Shown: positions 50,840-60,564 of the stretch, piece by piece
Numbering within the stretch: the stretch's first letter is position 1
Layout of the letters: each line of letters starts with the position of its first letter
Assembly (NCBI RefSeq): GCF_000378145.1
Contig: NZ_KB899282.1
Span: 124,001-188,000 of the forward strand
From: Saccharibacillus kuerlensis DSM 22868
GTDB lineage: Bacteria; Bacillota; Bacilli; Paenibacillales; Paenibacillaceae
DNA: 64,000 nucleotides
Direction of reading: 5' to 3'
Translations under genes and position numbers: made by a program
The notes under the pieces: generated by a model
What the model saw: only the letters and a program-made list of their open reading frames with translations
The model's database searches: none
What the model was told of the DNA's origin: nothing

Positions 50840-52633
50840 ATGAAAAACCGGCTCCGCCTTAAGCATATGCTGCGGCCGGAACGCCTTACGCTCAAGAAGC
50901 GCATCATCCTTATTTTTGCAGCGGGAATTATCATTCCGTTTGCCATTATGACGCTGGTCTCCAATCGTACGATCTCTCTTATTCTCAATGAGAATTTAAA
51001 TTCTGGGGTGCAGAGCAATCTCCATCAGATGCAATTGTCTTTGGAAAATACGATCAGCAACTTGAATCATGTTTCTCAACAACTCGCCTATCCGGGCAGC
51101 GTCGGCAGACTGTTGGAACAGTATTTGGCAGCCGAACTTCCTTATGACCGGGCCGCCTTGATTGAAGAAATCCAGAGTGAGCTCAACCTTATCACTTTTA
51201 CAAATCCATCGACGGGTTTTGTAACCTATTATTTTGAGGACGAAGACAGAATGTTATTTGCCAATGCCGGACCACGAGAACATTTTGATCCCGACAAGCT
51301 GCCGCTTCTCGCAGCATACTACGGCATTTCTTATTACGGTCCGCATGTCAGCAACGATCGCTTCAACGATCAATACGTACTATCCGCACTGCGAGAAGTC
51401 AATTTGCCGGGGCGAGGCTCTGTCTACGTTTATATTGAATCCGGTTTCAAATTGACGCAAAACATTCTGGACAGCGATAATATTGTTAAAACGTCTTCCC
51501 ATTTGATCTTGGACAACGATCAACGCATCGCCTACAGCGAGCAGCCGGAACAATTTGCTAAGAACAGCTTCTTTCGTCCGACAGCCGGTCTCTCTTACAA
51601 AGACGCCGCAGCAGCTCCGACTTCGGGACTCGAAAGCAACTATTATTGGTTTATAGGCACGAGCAACCAGGGATGGAGCATCGTTTCATTGATTCCAAAA
51701 GATGATTATGAATCGGAAAAGCGCCGTTGGCTGCAGATTATGACAATGCTCCTGCTGCTGTTTCTGGCGGTAGGACTGACAACAGCCGGACTGCTCTGGA
51801 AAATGGTTTACAAGCCGCTCAACCAGTTCAACCGCGAAATGAACGATGTGGTTCACAGCCGCTTTGATACCCCTTCGACGCCAAACGGAATTCCGGAATT
51901 TCAAGATCTGCAGCAGCAGTTTCACAATATGAAGAGACAGATTGCCGCGCTTATTCATGAAGTGGAGCAGAAAGAAAAACGCCGCGCGGACCTTGAGGTA
52001 GAAAAGCTGCTGTATCAGATCAATCCTCATTTTCTCATGAACACGCTGGATACGGCACACTGGCTGGCGGTCATTCACGGACAAAAGGAGATCGACAAAC
52101 TGCTGGTATCACTGAATCGGCTGCTCTACTATAACTTGGGCAAACTCGGCCAAGTGTCGACCATTCGAGAAGAAGTGGATTCGCTGCGTCAGTATCTGAT
52201 TTTGCAGCAGATTCGTTACGACTTCGATTTCGATGTCCGGATGCGTGTCGAGGACAAGATACTCGACGTACCGGTACCGCGGTTTATTCTTCAGCCGCTT
52301 GTCGAAAACGCTCTGTACCATGGGCTCGACGATGAAGGGCACATTCAAGTGGATGTCAAAAAGGAAAACGGTTTCATTGAATTGGCGATCCACGATAATG
52401 GCGGCGGGATTTCTGAAGCAGAAATTGAGCGGCTGCTTCGCGAACAGAATGCCGTTCACGAAAAAGTCGGGATGGGAATCGGTATGAATTATGTTAAACG
52501 TATGATTGAATCGTATTATGAAGGAAAGGCTACACTTCATCTGGAAAGCATACCGGGCAAAGGAACAACGGTACGGCTTTTACTGCCCTATGAGGAGGGA
52601 TCGACGGATGTTGAACGTGCTGATCGTGGATGA
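50840..52633 (+). CDS. Two-component sensor histidine kinase, YesM/LytS-type
   Basis: 597 aa. TM1 (~22-44), a large extracytoplasmic region to ~290, TM2 (~295-320), HAMP region and a kinase domain of the His_kinase class with phospho-acceptor QINPHFLMNTLDTAHWL (His ~397), N box LQPLVENALYHGL (~484), DNGGG (~519) and GMGIGMNYVKRM (~544). It senses an extracellular signal, probably a sugar, and phosphorylates the response regulator that follows. The 3' end overlaps the next start by 26 bp. AGGGAAGGTGATG before ATG. Confidence 0.93.
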   Translation: MKNRLRLKHMLRPERLTLKKRIILIFAAGIIIPFAIMTLVSNRTISLILNENLNSGVQSNLHQMQLSLENTISNLNHVSQQLAYPGSVGRLLEQYLAAELPYDRAALIEEIQSELNLITFTNPSTGFVTYYFEDEDRMLFANAGPREHFDPDKLPLLAAYYGISYYGPHVSNDRFNDQYVLSALREVNLPGRGSVYVYIESGFKLTQNILDSDNIVKTSSHLILDNDQRIAYSEQPEQFAKNSFFRPTAGLSYKDAAAAPTSGLESNYYWFIGTSNQGWSIVSLIPKDDYESEKRRWLQIMTMLLLLFLAVGLTTAGLLWKMVYKPLNQFNREMNDVVHSRFDTPSTPNGIPEFQDLQQQFHNMKRQIAALIHEVEQKEKRRADLEVEKLLYQINPHFLMNTLDTAHWLAVIHGQKEIDKLLVSLNRLLYYNLGKLGQVSTIREEVDSLRQYLILQQIRYDFDFDVRMRVEDKILDVPVPRFILQPLVENALYHGLDDEGHIQVDVKKENGFIELAIHDNGGGISEAEIERLLREQNAVHEKVGMGIGMNYVKRMIESYYEGKATLHLESIPGKGTTVRLLLPYEEGSTDVERADRG

Positions 52634-54038
52634 TGACAAGCTTGTGCGCCGCGGCCTTATTTCAGCCATGCCTTGGTCGGAATTCGGACTTCAGGTAGCC
52701 GGTGAAGCCCGAAACGGAGAGAAAGCGCTGGAATTTCTGGAAACCCATGAAGTAGACCTCATGCTTACCGACCTCGCCATGCCCGTAATGTCCGGACTGG
52801 AATTGATGAGGACCGTACGCATTCGGTATCCCCGAATCTTTATCGTTGTGCTGACGCTGCATCAGGATTTTTCCTATATTCAGGAGGCCCTGCGTCTCGG
52901 AGCTATCGACTACATTGCCAAAGTCCAGCTCGAAGAGGAGCGTTTTGAGGAAGTGCTGGAACGGATCTGCTCGCGCATCGATAGTGAGCGGCGCAGGGAA
53001 TCCTCGCCAGGCCATGTTCCGACTTTGGCCGATGCCGACGGCGGATACGCCTTAATTGGTTCGATAAAGACGGAAATCCATACGGCGGCCGAACAGCTGC
53101 CGGCGGCTCTGCGGCGACCCGATCTCACCGTAACACCCGATCTGCATGTTTGGATGGACAGTCAGGAGCCAAATAATGGACTGCTGGAGGAGACGTTGAG
53201 CGATCTGTCGCATCGAACCCGATGCGGCGGCTTGATCAGACTGAGCGGTCTCCGCGGGCGAAGCGTATCCGACATCTCGGCACGTCTTGAAGAATACTTG
53301 TCCGGCGAATGGTTTTATGTACAGCGGCCGGATATTCGCCTGTATACTTTTGACTTGTCCAAACCGGATCCGTTGGCCAGAGAATCGGCAAGCGAGAATA
53401 TTCAGCGCGCTCTTGCCGATTTACGAAAGCGCGGCGCCAAATCAGACTGGCTGCACGAATCCCATGAGTTCGAAAGCTTGTTGGTCGATCTAGCATCCCT
53501 TCGCCTACCGCCCCAACGTCTGCACGGCGAACTTCTGGGTCTGACCTACGTCTGGAATGCGATTTATGAAGCGGCATCCGGCAGCCGTCTGGAAACGCCA
53601 GAACAGGCCCAATCGTGGTTCGAGGCGGAACAAGAGATCCGCAGCATGCGCGAGCTGCTGCGAACCGTACTCGGCCTGCAGCTTTACTCGCACGAAGTAC
53701 GCTCCAGCATAATGCTCGCCGCCGCTCTAGTTCGCGAACGCTTGTCCGAACCTCTGCAGGCGGGACAAATCGCGCGGGAAGTTAATATGAGCCGCAGCTA
53801 TTTCAGCCAATGCTTTCGCGATATGCTGGGCGTCACCTTTAACGAATATGTTCGGCAGCAGCGCATTGCACGCGCCTGCACGCTGTTAGCAGAAACTCGC
53901 AAAACCGTACAGTGGGTCGCCGAGCGTACCGGTTATGCCGACGAGAAATATTTCAGCCGTATTTTCCGTGAGCAGACAGGTATGCTTCCGAGCGAATATC
54001 GTCATCGGTATCTGCAGGAGGAGACGAATGTCCGCTGA
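52608..54038 (+). CDS. AraC-type response regulator, YesN-like
   Basis: 476 aa. Receiver domain with IVDDDKLVRRG and phospho-acceptor Asp ~55 in DLMLTDLAMPVMSG, a ~230-residue middle region of unknown fold, and a C-terminal AraC double helix-turn-helix (AREVNMSRSYFSQCFRDM and VQWVAERTGYADEKYFSRIF). Frame is open upstream inside the kinase gene, but GAGGAGGG precedes ATG 52608. The likely target is the adjacent lplABC-type importer, as in YesMN systems. Confidence 0.93.
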   Translation: MLNVLIVDDDKLVRRGLISAMPWSEFGLQVAGEARNGEKALEFLETHEVDLMLTDLAMPVMSGLELMRTVRIRYPRIFIVVLTLHQDFSYIQEALRLGAIDYIAKVQLEEERFEEVLERICSRIDSERRRESSPGHVPTLADADGGYALIGSIKTEIHTAAEQLPAALRRPDLTVTPDLHVWMDSQEPNNGLLEETLSDLSHRTRCGGLIRLSGLRGRSVSDISARLEEYLSGEWFYVQRPDIRLYTFDLSKPDPLARESASENIQRALADLRKRGAKSDWLHESHEFESLLVDLASLRLPPQRLHGELLGLTYVWNAIYEAASGSRLETPEQAQSWFEAEQEIRSMRELLRTVLGLQLYSHEVRSSIMLAAALVRERLSEPLQAGQIAREVNMSRSYFSQCFRDMLGVTFNEYVRQQRIARACTLLAETRKTVQWVAERTGYADEKYFSRIFREQTGMLPSEYRHRYLQEETNVR

Positions 54039-54106
54039 TTGGGGGGACATTTGTCCGAATCTATGATTTGCGCCGCAAAATTCGTACATTTGCCCCACCG
54101 CTTTAG

Positions 54107-54138
54107 AGACCGCTTTCTATCCTTGAAAGCGGTTTCTT
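54107..54138 (+). terminator. Terminator-like hairpin between response regulator and importer genes
   Basis: ACCGCTTTC / GAAAGCGGT (54109-54117, 54125-54133) with a TTTCTTTG tail. The 3' arm also contains a cre-like and a -35-like sequence. Confidence 0.65.
54123..54137 (+). promoter_or_regulatory. cre-like (CcpA) site upstream of the sugar importer
   Basis: TTGAAAGCGGTTTCT matches 14 of 15 positions of WTGNAANCGNWWNCA and lies 54 bp before the solute-binding protein gene. The same bases can serve as a -35 (TTGAAA) for the importer operon. Confidence 0.45.
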
Positions 54139-54190
54139 TGTGTTAAATTATAGCTGTCTCATCCATCTTCCACAGAAAGAGGGGAATGTC

Positions 54191-55900
54191 ATGAAGCACA
54201 CATTCAAAGCAGCCTGGATTTTTTCCATTTCGGCAGTGCTGGTGCTCAGCGCCTGCAGCGGTTCGGAGCCAACTGCGGAATCGACTGCCAAAGAGACTCA
54301 GACGCAGAATACGGAGCCGGCCGACCCGTACGGACGTTACGAGGAGCCGATGACTATCAACATCGGCATGCAAGTGGATCCAACGGACAAAGATCTGCCT
54401 TCGGGAGATACGCCGCTGGACAATCAGTACACCCGCCAGATCGAGGAGGCGCTGAATATCAAGGTTGAGCATGCCTTCACCGCTTCCGCCGCCAATATGA
54501 GACAGAAGATCAGCCTGGCGATTGCCAGCAATGATCTGCCCGATGCCCTTGTCGTCAACGCTGTAGAGCTTCGGCAGATGGTTGCGGCCGGACAGCTTGC
54601 CGATTTAACACAAGTCTACGAGCGCTACGCTTCGCCGGAAATCAAAGATATTATTGAAAAGACCGACGGTGCCGCACTGAAATCGGTCACGTTCGACGGC
54701 AAAATGTATGCCATTCCAGGTGTTCAGGCCGACGCGGACGGCATTCATATCATGTGGATTCGCCAGGACTGGCTGGACAAATTAGGGCTTGAGCCTCCGC
54801 GGACAATGGAGGAACTGGAGAATGTAGCCCGTGCCTTTGTCGAACAGGATCCCGATGGAAATGGAATTTCCGATACAATCGGCATTTCCGGACCGCAAAG
54901 TGGAGACGGCAAAATGTACGCCAACTTCTTGGAGTCCAAAAACAACCTGTTTGGCTTTGATGCAATCTTCTCAGCTTACGGCGCTTATCCCGGCTACTGG
55001 CTGGACGACGGAAACGGTAATCCGGTCTACGGATCGACTCTGCCGGAAACCAAAGAAGCCCTCTCGGGCCTTCGTGACTTATACGCGAAGGGATTGATCG
55101 ATCCGGAAATGGCCGTACGGGAAGCGTCCGATGAACCGATCATCAATGGCAAATCGGGCATGTTCTTCGCTCCATGGTGGATGGGCTACGGTCCGCTGAC
55201 CAACGCCGTCAAGAACAACCCCAAAGCGAACTGGCAGGCCTACGCGCTGCCGCTGGACGCCGACGAAGCTTTTCGTCCGCATACAGCGACACCTTCAACC
55301 GAATTTGTTGTGGTACGCAAAGATTACGAGCATCCGGAAATTCCGATGAAGATGTTAAACAATCTCTTCAAGAACGAAATGGAAAATACATTTGATCCGA
55401 GCAAAGGCGGACCCGGATTTTACCCACTGCGTGTCGTCTTTGCCCCGTCGGACGAGATCGAATTCACGAACAAAGCCATCAAAGAAGTGCTGGCCGGAAC
55501 GAAAACAAAGGAAGATTACGCGGGCGACCGTTCTTACAAATTGCTTTCTTCCGATTTGGAGAACATCACCAAGATCAAACAGGAACCTTATGACGACTGG
55601 AGCATCGATACTTGGACGCCGGATGCCGACTGGGGTGCATGGACACGAGCCTACTCGATTATGGTTGGCGGCAATCCGCTCGTCGAGACGGAAATGGACC
55701 GGGTAAACAGCATGATTTACGAACAGACACCGCTGATGGAAAGCCGCTGGGTCAACCTCAAAAAAATGGAGGACGAAATGTTCCTCAAAATCGTTATGGG
55801 CGTAGCTCCTATAGAGAGCTTCGATCAATTTGTCGAAGATTGGAAACGTCAGGGCGGCGAACAAATCACACGCGAAGTGGCAGAAGCGCTCCAACAGTAA
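54191..55900 (+). CDS. Extracellular solute-binding lipoprotein, LplA-like
   Basis: 569 aa. Lipoprotein signal with lipobox VLSAC (Cys ~22), then a Thr/Glu-rich tether and a large sugar-binding fold (ASNDLPDALVVNAVELRQMV, TFDGKMYAIPGVQADADG, WIRQDWLDKLGLEPPRTM, GKSGMFFAPWWMGY). Related to B. subtilis LplA and other oligosaccharide-binding proteins of ABC importers with pairs of LplB/LplC permeases. GAGGGGAATGTC supports ATG 54191, 17 codons into the open frame. No ATPase is in the operon, and a shared MsmX-type ATPase is expected. Confidence 0.9.
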   Translation: MKHTFKAAWIFSISAVLVLSACSGSEPTAESTAKETQTQNTEPADPYGRYEEPMTINIGMQVDPTDKDLPSGDTPLDNQYTRQIEEALNIKVEHAFTASAANMRQKISLAIASNDLPDALVVNAVELRQMVAAGQLADLTQVYERYASPEIKDIIEKTDGAALKSVTFDGKMYAIPGVQADADGIHIMWIRQDWLDKLGLEPPRTMEELENVARAFVEQDPDGNGISDTIGISGPQSGDGKMYANFLESKNNLFGFDAIFSAYGAYPGYWLDDGNGNPVYGSTLPETKEALSGLRDLYAKGLIDPEMAVREASDEPIINGKSGMFFAPWWMGYGPLTNAVKNNPKANWQAYALPLDADEAFRPHTATPSTEFVVVRKDYEHPEIPMKMLNNLFKNEMENTFDPSKGGPGFYPLRVVFAPSDEIEFTNKAIKEVLAGTKTKEDYAGDRSYKLLSSDLENITKIKQEPYDDWSIDTWTPDADWGAWTRAYSIMVGGNPLVETEMDRVNSMIYEQTPLMESRWVNLKKMEDEMFLKIVMGVAPIESFDQFVEDWKRQGGEQITREVAEALQQ

Positions 55901-56024
55901 GTACGCGCAGAACCGGGCCGCGTTTTTCCGGATAGACGGAACAAACGCGTCTCGGGCACGCCGGGAGATGGATAAACGGCCATTCTGCATACGATGTTTC
56001 CCGCTTAGAGAGGAGTCTTAACGG

Positions 56025-56915
56025 ATGAGAATCAAAGGATTCGACAAACATTATTATTTGATGCTGCTGCCCGGCTATTTGTGGCTGATCGTATTCAGTA
56101 TCGTTCCCATGTTCGGCATCGTTATCGCTTTCCAATATTTCAATCCGGGCAAAGGCGTATTTCATTCCGATTGGGCGGGCCTGGAGCATTTCCGCTACAT
56201 GTTCGTTCTCAAAGACACCCGCCAAGTTTTCTTTAACACACTGCTCATCGCCGTACTCAAGATTATCGCCCATCTGATCATACCGCTCATCTTTGCACTG
56301 ATGCTTAACGAATTGCGACAGATTGTTCTGAAGCGCTGGATTCAAACCATCGTCTATCTGCCGCATTTTCTCTCTTGGGTTATTTTGGGAGGAATCATGC
56401 TGGACCTGTTTTCTTACAACGGTCCGGTCAACCAGCTCGGTGCGCTGCTCGGCTTCAGCCCTACGCTGTTTTTCGCTAAGGCCGAGCTGTTTCCTTGGTT
56501 GGTCGTCGGCAGCGATGTATGGAAAGAGTTCGGCTTCAATACAATCATTTACCTGGCTGCGCTTACGGGGATCAATCCGGCATTGTACGAAGCGTCCGGC
56601 ATGGATGGAGCCAGCCGCTGGCGAAGTCTATGGCATATCACGCTTCCGGGCATACGTACTACCGCTGTCCTGCTGACCGTACTGAGCTTAGGCAATGTAC
56701 TTAACGCCGGATTCGACCAGATTTTTAATCTATACAATCCGCTTGTCTACTCGACCGGCGATATTATCGATACTTGGGTATACCGGACAGGCCTTTTGAA
56801 TTTGCAGTATGAATTGGCAACAGCAGTGGGAGTGCTCAAATCATTGATCGGCTTCATTCTAATCAGCATATCCTATTATTTGGCTTATCGGTTGATCAAC
56901 TATCGGATATTCTAA
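56025..56915 (+). CDS. ABC sugar transporter permease, LplB-like
   Basis: 296 aa, six hydrophobic segments. LMLLPGYLWLIVFSIVPMFG at the N-terminus and the EAA coupling loop EASGMDGASRWRSLWHITLP identify the inner-membrane permease that contacts the ATPase. AGAGAGGAG before the ATG. 124 bp after the binding-protein gene and 15 bp before the second permease. Confidence 0.93.
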   Translation: MRIKGFDKHYYLMLLPGYLWLIVFSIVPMFGIVIAFQYFNPGKGVFHSDWAGLEHFRYMFVLKDTRQVFFNTLLIAVLKIIAHLIIPLIFALMLNELRQIVLKRWIQTIVYLPHFLSWVILGGIMLDLFSYNGPVNQLGALLGFSPTLFFAKAELFPWLVVGSDVWKEFGFNTIIYLAALTGINPALYEASGMDGASRWRSLWHITLPGIRTTAVLLTVLSLGNVLNAGFDQIFNLYNPLVYSTGDIIDTWVYRTGLLNLQYELATAVGVLKSLIGFILISISYYLAYRLINYRIF

Positions 56916-56930
56916 GCAGGAGGTGCGTTT

Positions 56931-57821
56931 ATGATTCGGGACAGAACATGGGGCTCGCGCCTTACGGATACCGTAATCTTGGTCATACTGATCGTAATCA
57001 CGCTGACCTGCATTCTGCCCATCTGGTATACCTTCTCCCTGTCGCTCAGCTCCAATTCTGCAGCGGCAGCAGGGCAGGTATGGCTGTGGCCGGTCGGATT
57101 CAATTTCAATGCTTATATGCAGATTTTAAAAGACACCCAATTTTTCGGTTCATTCTGGATTTCTATTCAACGCGTTATGCTGGGGGCCGCTCTCAACTTC
57201 ATAGTTGTGCTGCTGATGGCTTATCCGCTGTCACGCAGCTCACAGCAGTTCAAAGCTCGCGGCGTACTGATGTGGATTCTGATCTTCTGCATGCTGTTCA
57301 ACGGAGGCTTGATCCCGCTCTATCTGACCGTCAAAGGACTTGGCTTACTGAACAGCATTTGGGCGCTAGTGCTGGTAGGCGGCGCTCAGACTTTGGTATT
57401 TAACGTGATTCTGACCGTCAACTTCTTCAGGAATTTGCCTAAAGAATTGGACGAAGCCGCATTGGTCGACGGAGCCGGTCCTTGGTACTCGCTGTTCAAC
57501 ATTTATCTACCGCTCGCTGTTCCTGTGCTGGCGACCGTGACACTGTTCAGCATCGTCTATCACTGGAACGAATTTTTGTACGGGCTGATTTTTATGACAC
57601 GCGAGCAGTACTATCCTCTGCAAACGTATATTCAGCAGCTTGTCGTCTCTGTAGATCCGGCTACCATGAGCGAAGATCAATACCGCCGGCTGTCGGAACT
57701 GTCCAACCGGACGCTCGACGCTGCCAAGATTTTTATCGCAATGCTGCCGATCATGGTTGTTTATCCGTTTCTTCAGCGGTATTTTATCCATGGTATTACG
57801 CTCGGCTCGGTCAAAGAATAA
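56931..57821 (+). CDS. ABC sugar transporter permease, LplC-like
   Basis: 296 aa, six hydrophobic segments. ITLTCILPIWYTFSLSLSSN, FNGGLIPLYLTVKGLGLLNS, the coupling loop DEAALVDGAGPWYSLFNIYLPL and the C-terminal YFIHGITLGSVKE are typical of LplC/YtcP permeases. It pairs with the upstream permease to import an oligosaccharide or modified sugar. GCAGGAGG start. End of the operon. Confidence 0.93.
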   Translation: MIRDRTWGSRLTDTVILVILIVITLTCILPIWYTFSLSLSSNSAAAAGQVWLWPVGFNFNAYMQILKDTQFFGSFWISIQRVMLGAALNFIVVLLMAYPLSRSSQQFKARGVLMWILIFCMLFNGGLIPLYLTVKGLGLLNSIWALVLVGGAQTLVFNVILTVNFFRNLPKELDEAALVDGAGPWYSLFNIYLPLAVPVLATVTLFSIVYHWNEFLYGLIFMTREQYYPLQTYIQQLVVSVDPATMSEDQYRRLSELSNRTLDAAKIFIAMLPIMVVYPFLQRYFIHGITLGSVKE

Positions 57822-57836
57822 TATGAAAATCTTCAG

Positions 57837-57865
57837 GCTCCGGAAGTCTTTTCTGGAGCTTTTTC
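57837..57865 (+). terminator. Terminator of the lplABC-like operon
   Basis: GCTCCGGAAG / TTTTCTGGAGC (57837-57846, 57849-57859, two G-U pairs) followed by TTTTTCC. Confidence 0.8.
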
Positions 57866-57883
57866 CTTTTGATCATTTAAAAA

Positions 57884-57917
57884 AAACAAAAAAATGACCC
57901 GGACAAAAGTCCGGGTC
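57884..57917 (-). terminator. Terminator of the GNAT/AAC operon
   Basis: Perfect 9-bp stem GACCCGGAC / GTCCGGGTC (57896-57904, 57909-57917) with an A4 loop and a long T-rich tract on the minus strand. It lies back to back with the importer terminator. Confidence 0.88.
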
Positions 57918-58056
57918 CAATCACTGCTATTTCAAAAGGGGGTCATGTCTTATTTATACCCTATGCATGTTAGAGAACGGTGTCGCTTATATTTCAATTG
58001 TGTAACAAAACCATTTTTTTGCAAAAAAACCGCCTTCGGATGTGCCTTATTCCCTT

Positions 58057-58647
58057 TTAAGTCTGTTGATTCCACTTTTCCCGTGTCAGCATATATACGA
58101 CTACGCCCAATTCGTCGTCCCGACGCTTCACCCCGAAGCCGAATTCAGGTCGGTGCTGTCGTTCCATTCCAATCTTCTCCAATACGCGCAGCGAGGCTCC
58201 GTTTTTGACGAAACAGCGCGCTTGAATACGCTCCAACTCCAAGTGTCCAAAGCCGAACTCTGCCAGTGCAGCTGCCGCTTCCGTAGCATATCCCTGTCCC
58301 CAAAACTCCTGCGACAGCGCAAATCCCAGCTCCGCTTTGCCTCCTCTGGCGTCCCAGCGCTGGAACGAACACAGCCCGACAATCTCTTCTCCTCCGTGCA
58401 AAAACACACCCAAATGCAGCGCACTCAAGCTGCGGTACGCTTCTTCAATCTGTCGGTAAACGCGGTCGGGATTGTCGACACCGAAGGTCCGCCCTGCCGA
58501 AGCGAGATAACGGGTTACTTCGGAATCGGCTGCACTGCGGCTCCAATTGCGAATATCTTCATTGGTCAATATGCGCAGTTCAAGCCGCTTTGTTACAATT
58601 GGCAGCCAGTTCGGCAGACTGCCGGCAATTCGTTCTTTATCCGCCAT
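58057..58647 (-). CDS. GNAT-family N-acetyltransferase (RimJ/RimL-like)
   Basis: 196 aa. VTKRLELRILTNEDIRNWSR, LGFALSQEFWGQGYATEAAAAL (acetyl-CoA binding) and RCFVKNGASLRVLEKIGM are typical of the RimJ/RimL-type branch acting on protein N-termini or small amines. ATG 58647 chosen with GGGGAG nine bases upstream. Co-transcribed with the AAC(3)-like gene 25 bp upstream. Confidence 0.9.
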   Translation of the reverse strand: MADKERIAGSLPNWLPIVTKRLELRILTNEDIRNWSRSAADSEVTRYLASAGRTFGVDNPDRVYRQIEEAYRSLSALHLGVFLHGGEEIVGLCSFQRWDARGGKAELGFALSQEFWGQGYATEAAAALAEFGFGHLELERIQARCFVKNGASLRVLEKIGMERQHRPEFGFGVKRRDDELGVVVYMLTREKWNQQT

Positions 58648-58672
58648 GCTTAGTTCTCCCCTCATTCTTCGT

Positions 58673-59479
58673 TCAACGATACAATTCTAACCAGCGCACT
58701 GCGTAATCGACCATAGCGCGCTGCGGAACCAGCCGACACTCGGCACGGCCAATCCGGCCCGACCGGATCACAGACGCTCGCTCCGTATCGAAATCGGCTC
58801 CCATTCGTTCGAAATCATCCGAATCGAAATTGATATCGCTGAACGATACCCATTCAGGTCCCTTTGTCCCCATCACTTTGGCTCTTGGCCGCAATTCTTT
58901 CTTTCCACGATAAGCTGCCCGGTACTCTCCAAGGTGAAACGAAGTATTCGTATCGTAACCGGTTCCCAGCATCAATACCCAGGCATTCAGCTCATATAGA
59001 CGGGCAAGCGGAGAAGCTTCGCCAAGCCCATAGTCCAGCGGATGATTGTCAGTAATATAGGCGGCCTGCGGTCCTCTGGCCGCAAAGGACAAGTGCGGAT
59101 GGCCGCTGCGCCGTGTACCGCTCTGTTTACGGAATGTTTCGGGAATAGCGCCCATTCCGCGTGTAACAGTAAGATGAGGATCGTAGAGCGGCATCTCGTC
59201 GCGTACCAGATCCCACCAGCGCGGATCAAGCGGAGGACTCATCCAGATCGCCGGGTCGGTGAGATCGGCCGATTGGGTCGGCATAACGAGTGTGCCGTCT
59301 TCCCCAAGCGCATCCTCAAGACCAAGGATAACCGCTTCGGCTCCACCTGCAATCCAGCCTCCGATTGCTTTTAGCGACGAATGTACCAACAGGACAGAAC
59401 CCGGCTTAACACCAAGCGCTCGCGCTTCCTCCGCAATCGATCGTCTCGTATAAGGTCTTTCCGTAATCATCGAATTCAT
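58673..59479 (-). CDS. AAC(3)-family aminoglycoside N-acetyltransferase-like protein
   Basis: 268 aa. GSVLLVHSSLKAIGGWIAGG, DALGEDGTLVMPTQS, RSGHPHLSFAARGP and NTSFHLGEYRA match the AAC(3)/YokD fold. True members acetylate the 3-amino group of aminoglycosides with acetyl-CoA, but many chromosomal relatives have no proven resistance activity. Start is uncertain: ATG 59479 is used although GGAG is 12 bases away; ATG 59470 and TTG 59500 are alternatives. Confidence 0.82.
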   Translation of the reverse strand: MNSMITERPYTRRSIAEEARALGVKPGSVLLVHSSLKAIGGWIAGGAEAVILGLEDALGEDGTLVMPTQSADLTDPAIWMSPPLDPRWWDLVRDEMPLYDPHLTVTRGMGAIPETFRKQSGTRRSGHPHLSFAARGPQAAYITDNHPLDYGLGEASPLARLYELNAWVLMLGTGYDTNTSFHLGEYRAAYRGKKELRPRAKVMGTKGPEWVSFSDINFDSDDFERMGADFDTERASVIRSGRIGRAECRLVPQRAMVDYAVRWLELYR

Positions 59480-59624
59480 GCGCCGTTCATTCTCCTTCAA
59501 TATAGCTTTCGACGTCGCTTCGTCCGTCGCTTTCGATCAGACCCCATGATTGCAGAAGTCTTTACAGTGTAACATGAATCGATACGCCAAGAATTCGAAT
59601 TTTGCTGCTTTGTTTCTGTCGAAC

Positions 59625-59664
59625 GCAAAAAATCCGAGGAGCCCGGCGCAGGCTCCTCGGATTT
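59625..59664 (-). terminator. Terminator after sdhB
   Basis: Perfect 14-bp stem AAATCCGAGGAGCC with its complement (59630-59643, 59651-59664) and a T6 tract on the minus strand, 30 bp past the stop. Confidence 0.92.
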
Positions 59665-59693
59665 GTTTTCCGGTTAAAGATTCCGCCGGTCGT

Positions 59694-60482
59694 TTATTGG
59701 GCGAACCAGCGTGTGAACATACGCTTCGTCGTCTGCTTGTTCAGTTCGGCAATAGACGTTGTCAATGGAATGCCTTTCGGGCAAGCACGTACGCAGTTCT
59801 GCGAATTGCCGCAGCCTTCAATGCCGTCCGTGCCTTCCATCAACGTATCGAGACGGTCGGCAGCATTCATTTCGCCCGTCGGATGGGCATTGAACAGACG
59901 CACCTGCGATAACGCGGCAGGACCGATAAAGTCAGTCTTGTCATTAACGTTCGGGCAGGCTTCCAGGCAGACGCCGCATGTCATGCACTTGGACAGCTCA
60001 TAAGCCCACTGGCGCTTCTTCTCCGCCATGCGAGGACCTGGACCAAGGTCGTAGGTGCCGTCGATCGGAATCCAGGCTTTAACTTTCTTCAGAGCGTTGA
60101 ACATGCGATTGCGGTCGATAACCAGATCACGTACAACTGGGAACGTCGCCATAGGTGCGACACGGATCGGCTGCTCAAGCTGATCGACAAGTGCCGAGCA
60201 GGCTTGACGCGGCTTGCCGTTAATTACCATCGAACAAGCGCCGCAGACTTCTTCCAGGCAGTTCGATTCCCAGCAGACCGGCGCCGTAGTGCCGCCGCCC
60301 GAATTAACCGGATTCCGCTGGATTTCCATCAGGGCGCTGATCACGTTCATACCAGGACGGTAAGGAAGGTCGAACTCTTCGATGTAAGGCTTGCTTTCCG
60401 GTGTGTCCTGACGGGTGATAACAAATTTGACTCTTCTGGCTGTTGTCTGAGTTGTTTGTGGCACGTTTGTTGTTTCCGCCAT
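59694..60482 (-). CDS. sdhB: Succinate dehydrogenase iron-sulfur subunit
   Basis: 262 aa. Three cysteine clusters are present: CWESNCLEEVCGAC with a later Cys (2Fe-2S), CMTCGVCLEACP (4Fe-4S) and CGNSQNCVRACPKGIP (3Fe-4S). It passes electrons from SdhA to the membrane haem subunit SdhC. ATG 60482 preceded by GGGGGA is preferred to the ATG seven codons upstream. It is separated from sdhA by 382 bp, far more than usual. Confidence 0.95.
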   Translation of the reverse strand: MAETTNVPQTTQTTARRVKFVITRQDTPESKPYIEEFDLPYRPGMNVISALMEIQRNPVNSGGGTTAPVCWESNCLEEVCGACSMVINGKPRQACSALVDQLEQPIRVAPMATFPVVRDLVIDRNRMFNALKKVKAWIPIDGTYDLGPGPRMAEKKRQWAYELSKCMTCGVCLEACPNVNDKTDFIGPAALSQVRLFNAHPTGEMNAADRLDTLMEGTDGIEGCGNSQNCVRACPKGIPLTTSIAELNKQTTKRMFTRWFAQ

Positions 60483-60564
60483 GGTCTTTTTTCCCCCATT
60501 CATGTTTTTGGACGACCGCTTGATTGGGAAAGTTTGGCTTGTTTAAAAGACGAAAAAGTTAAGG

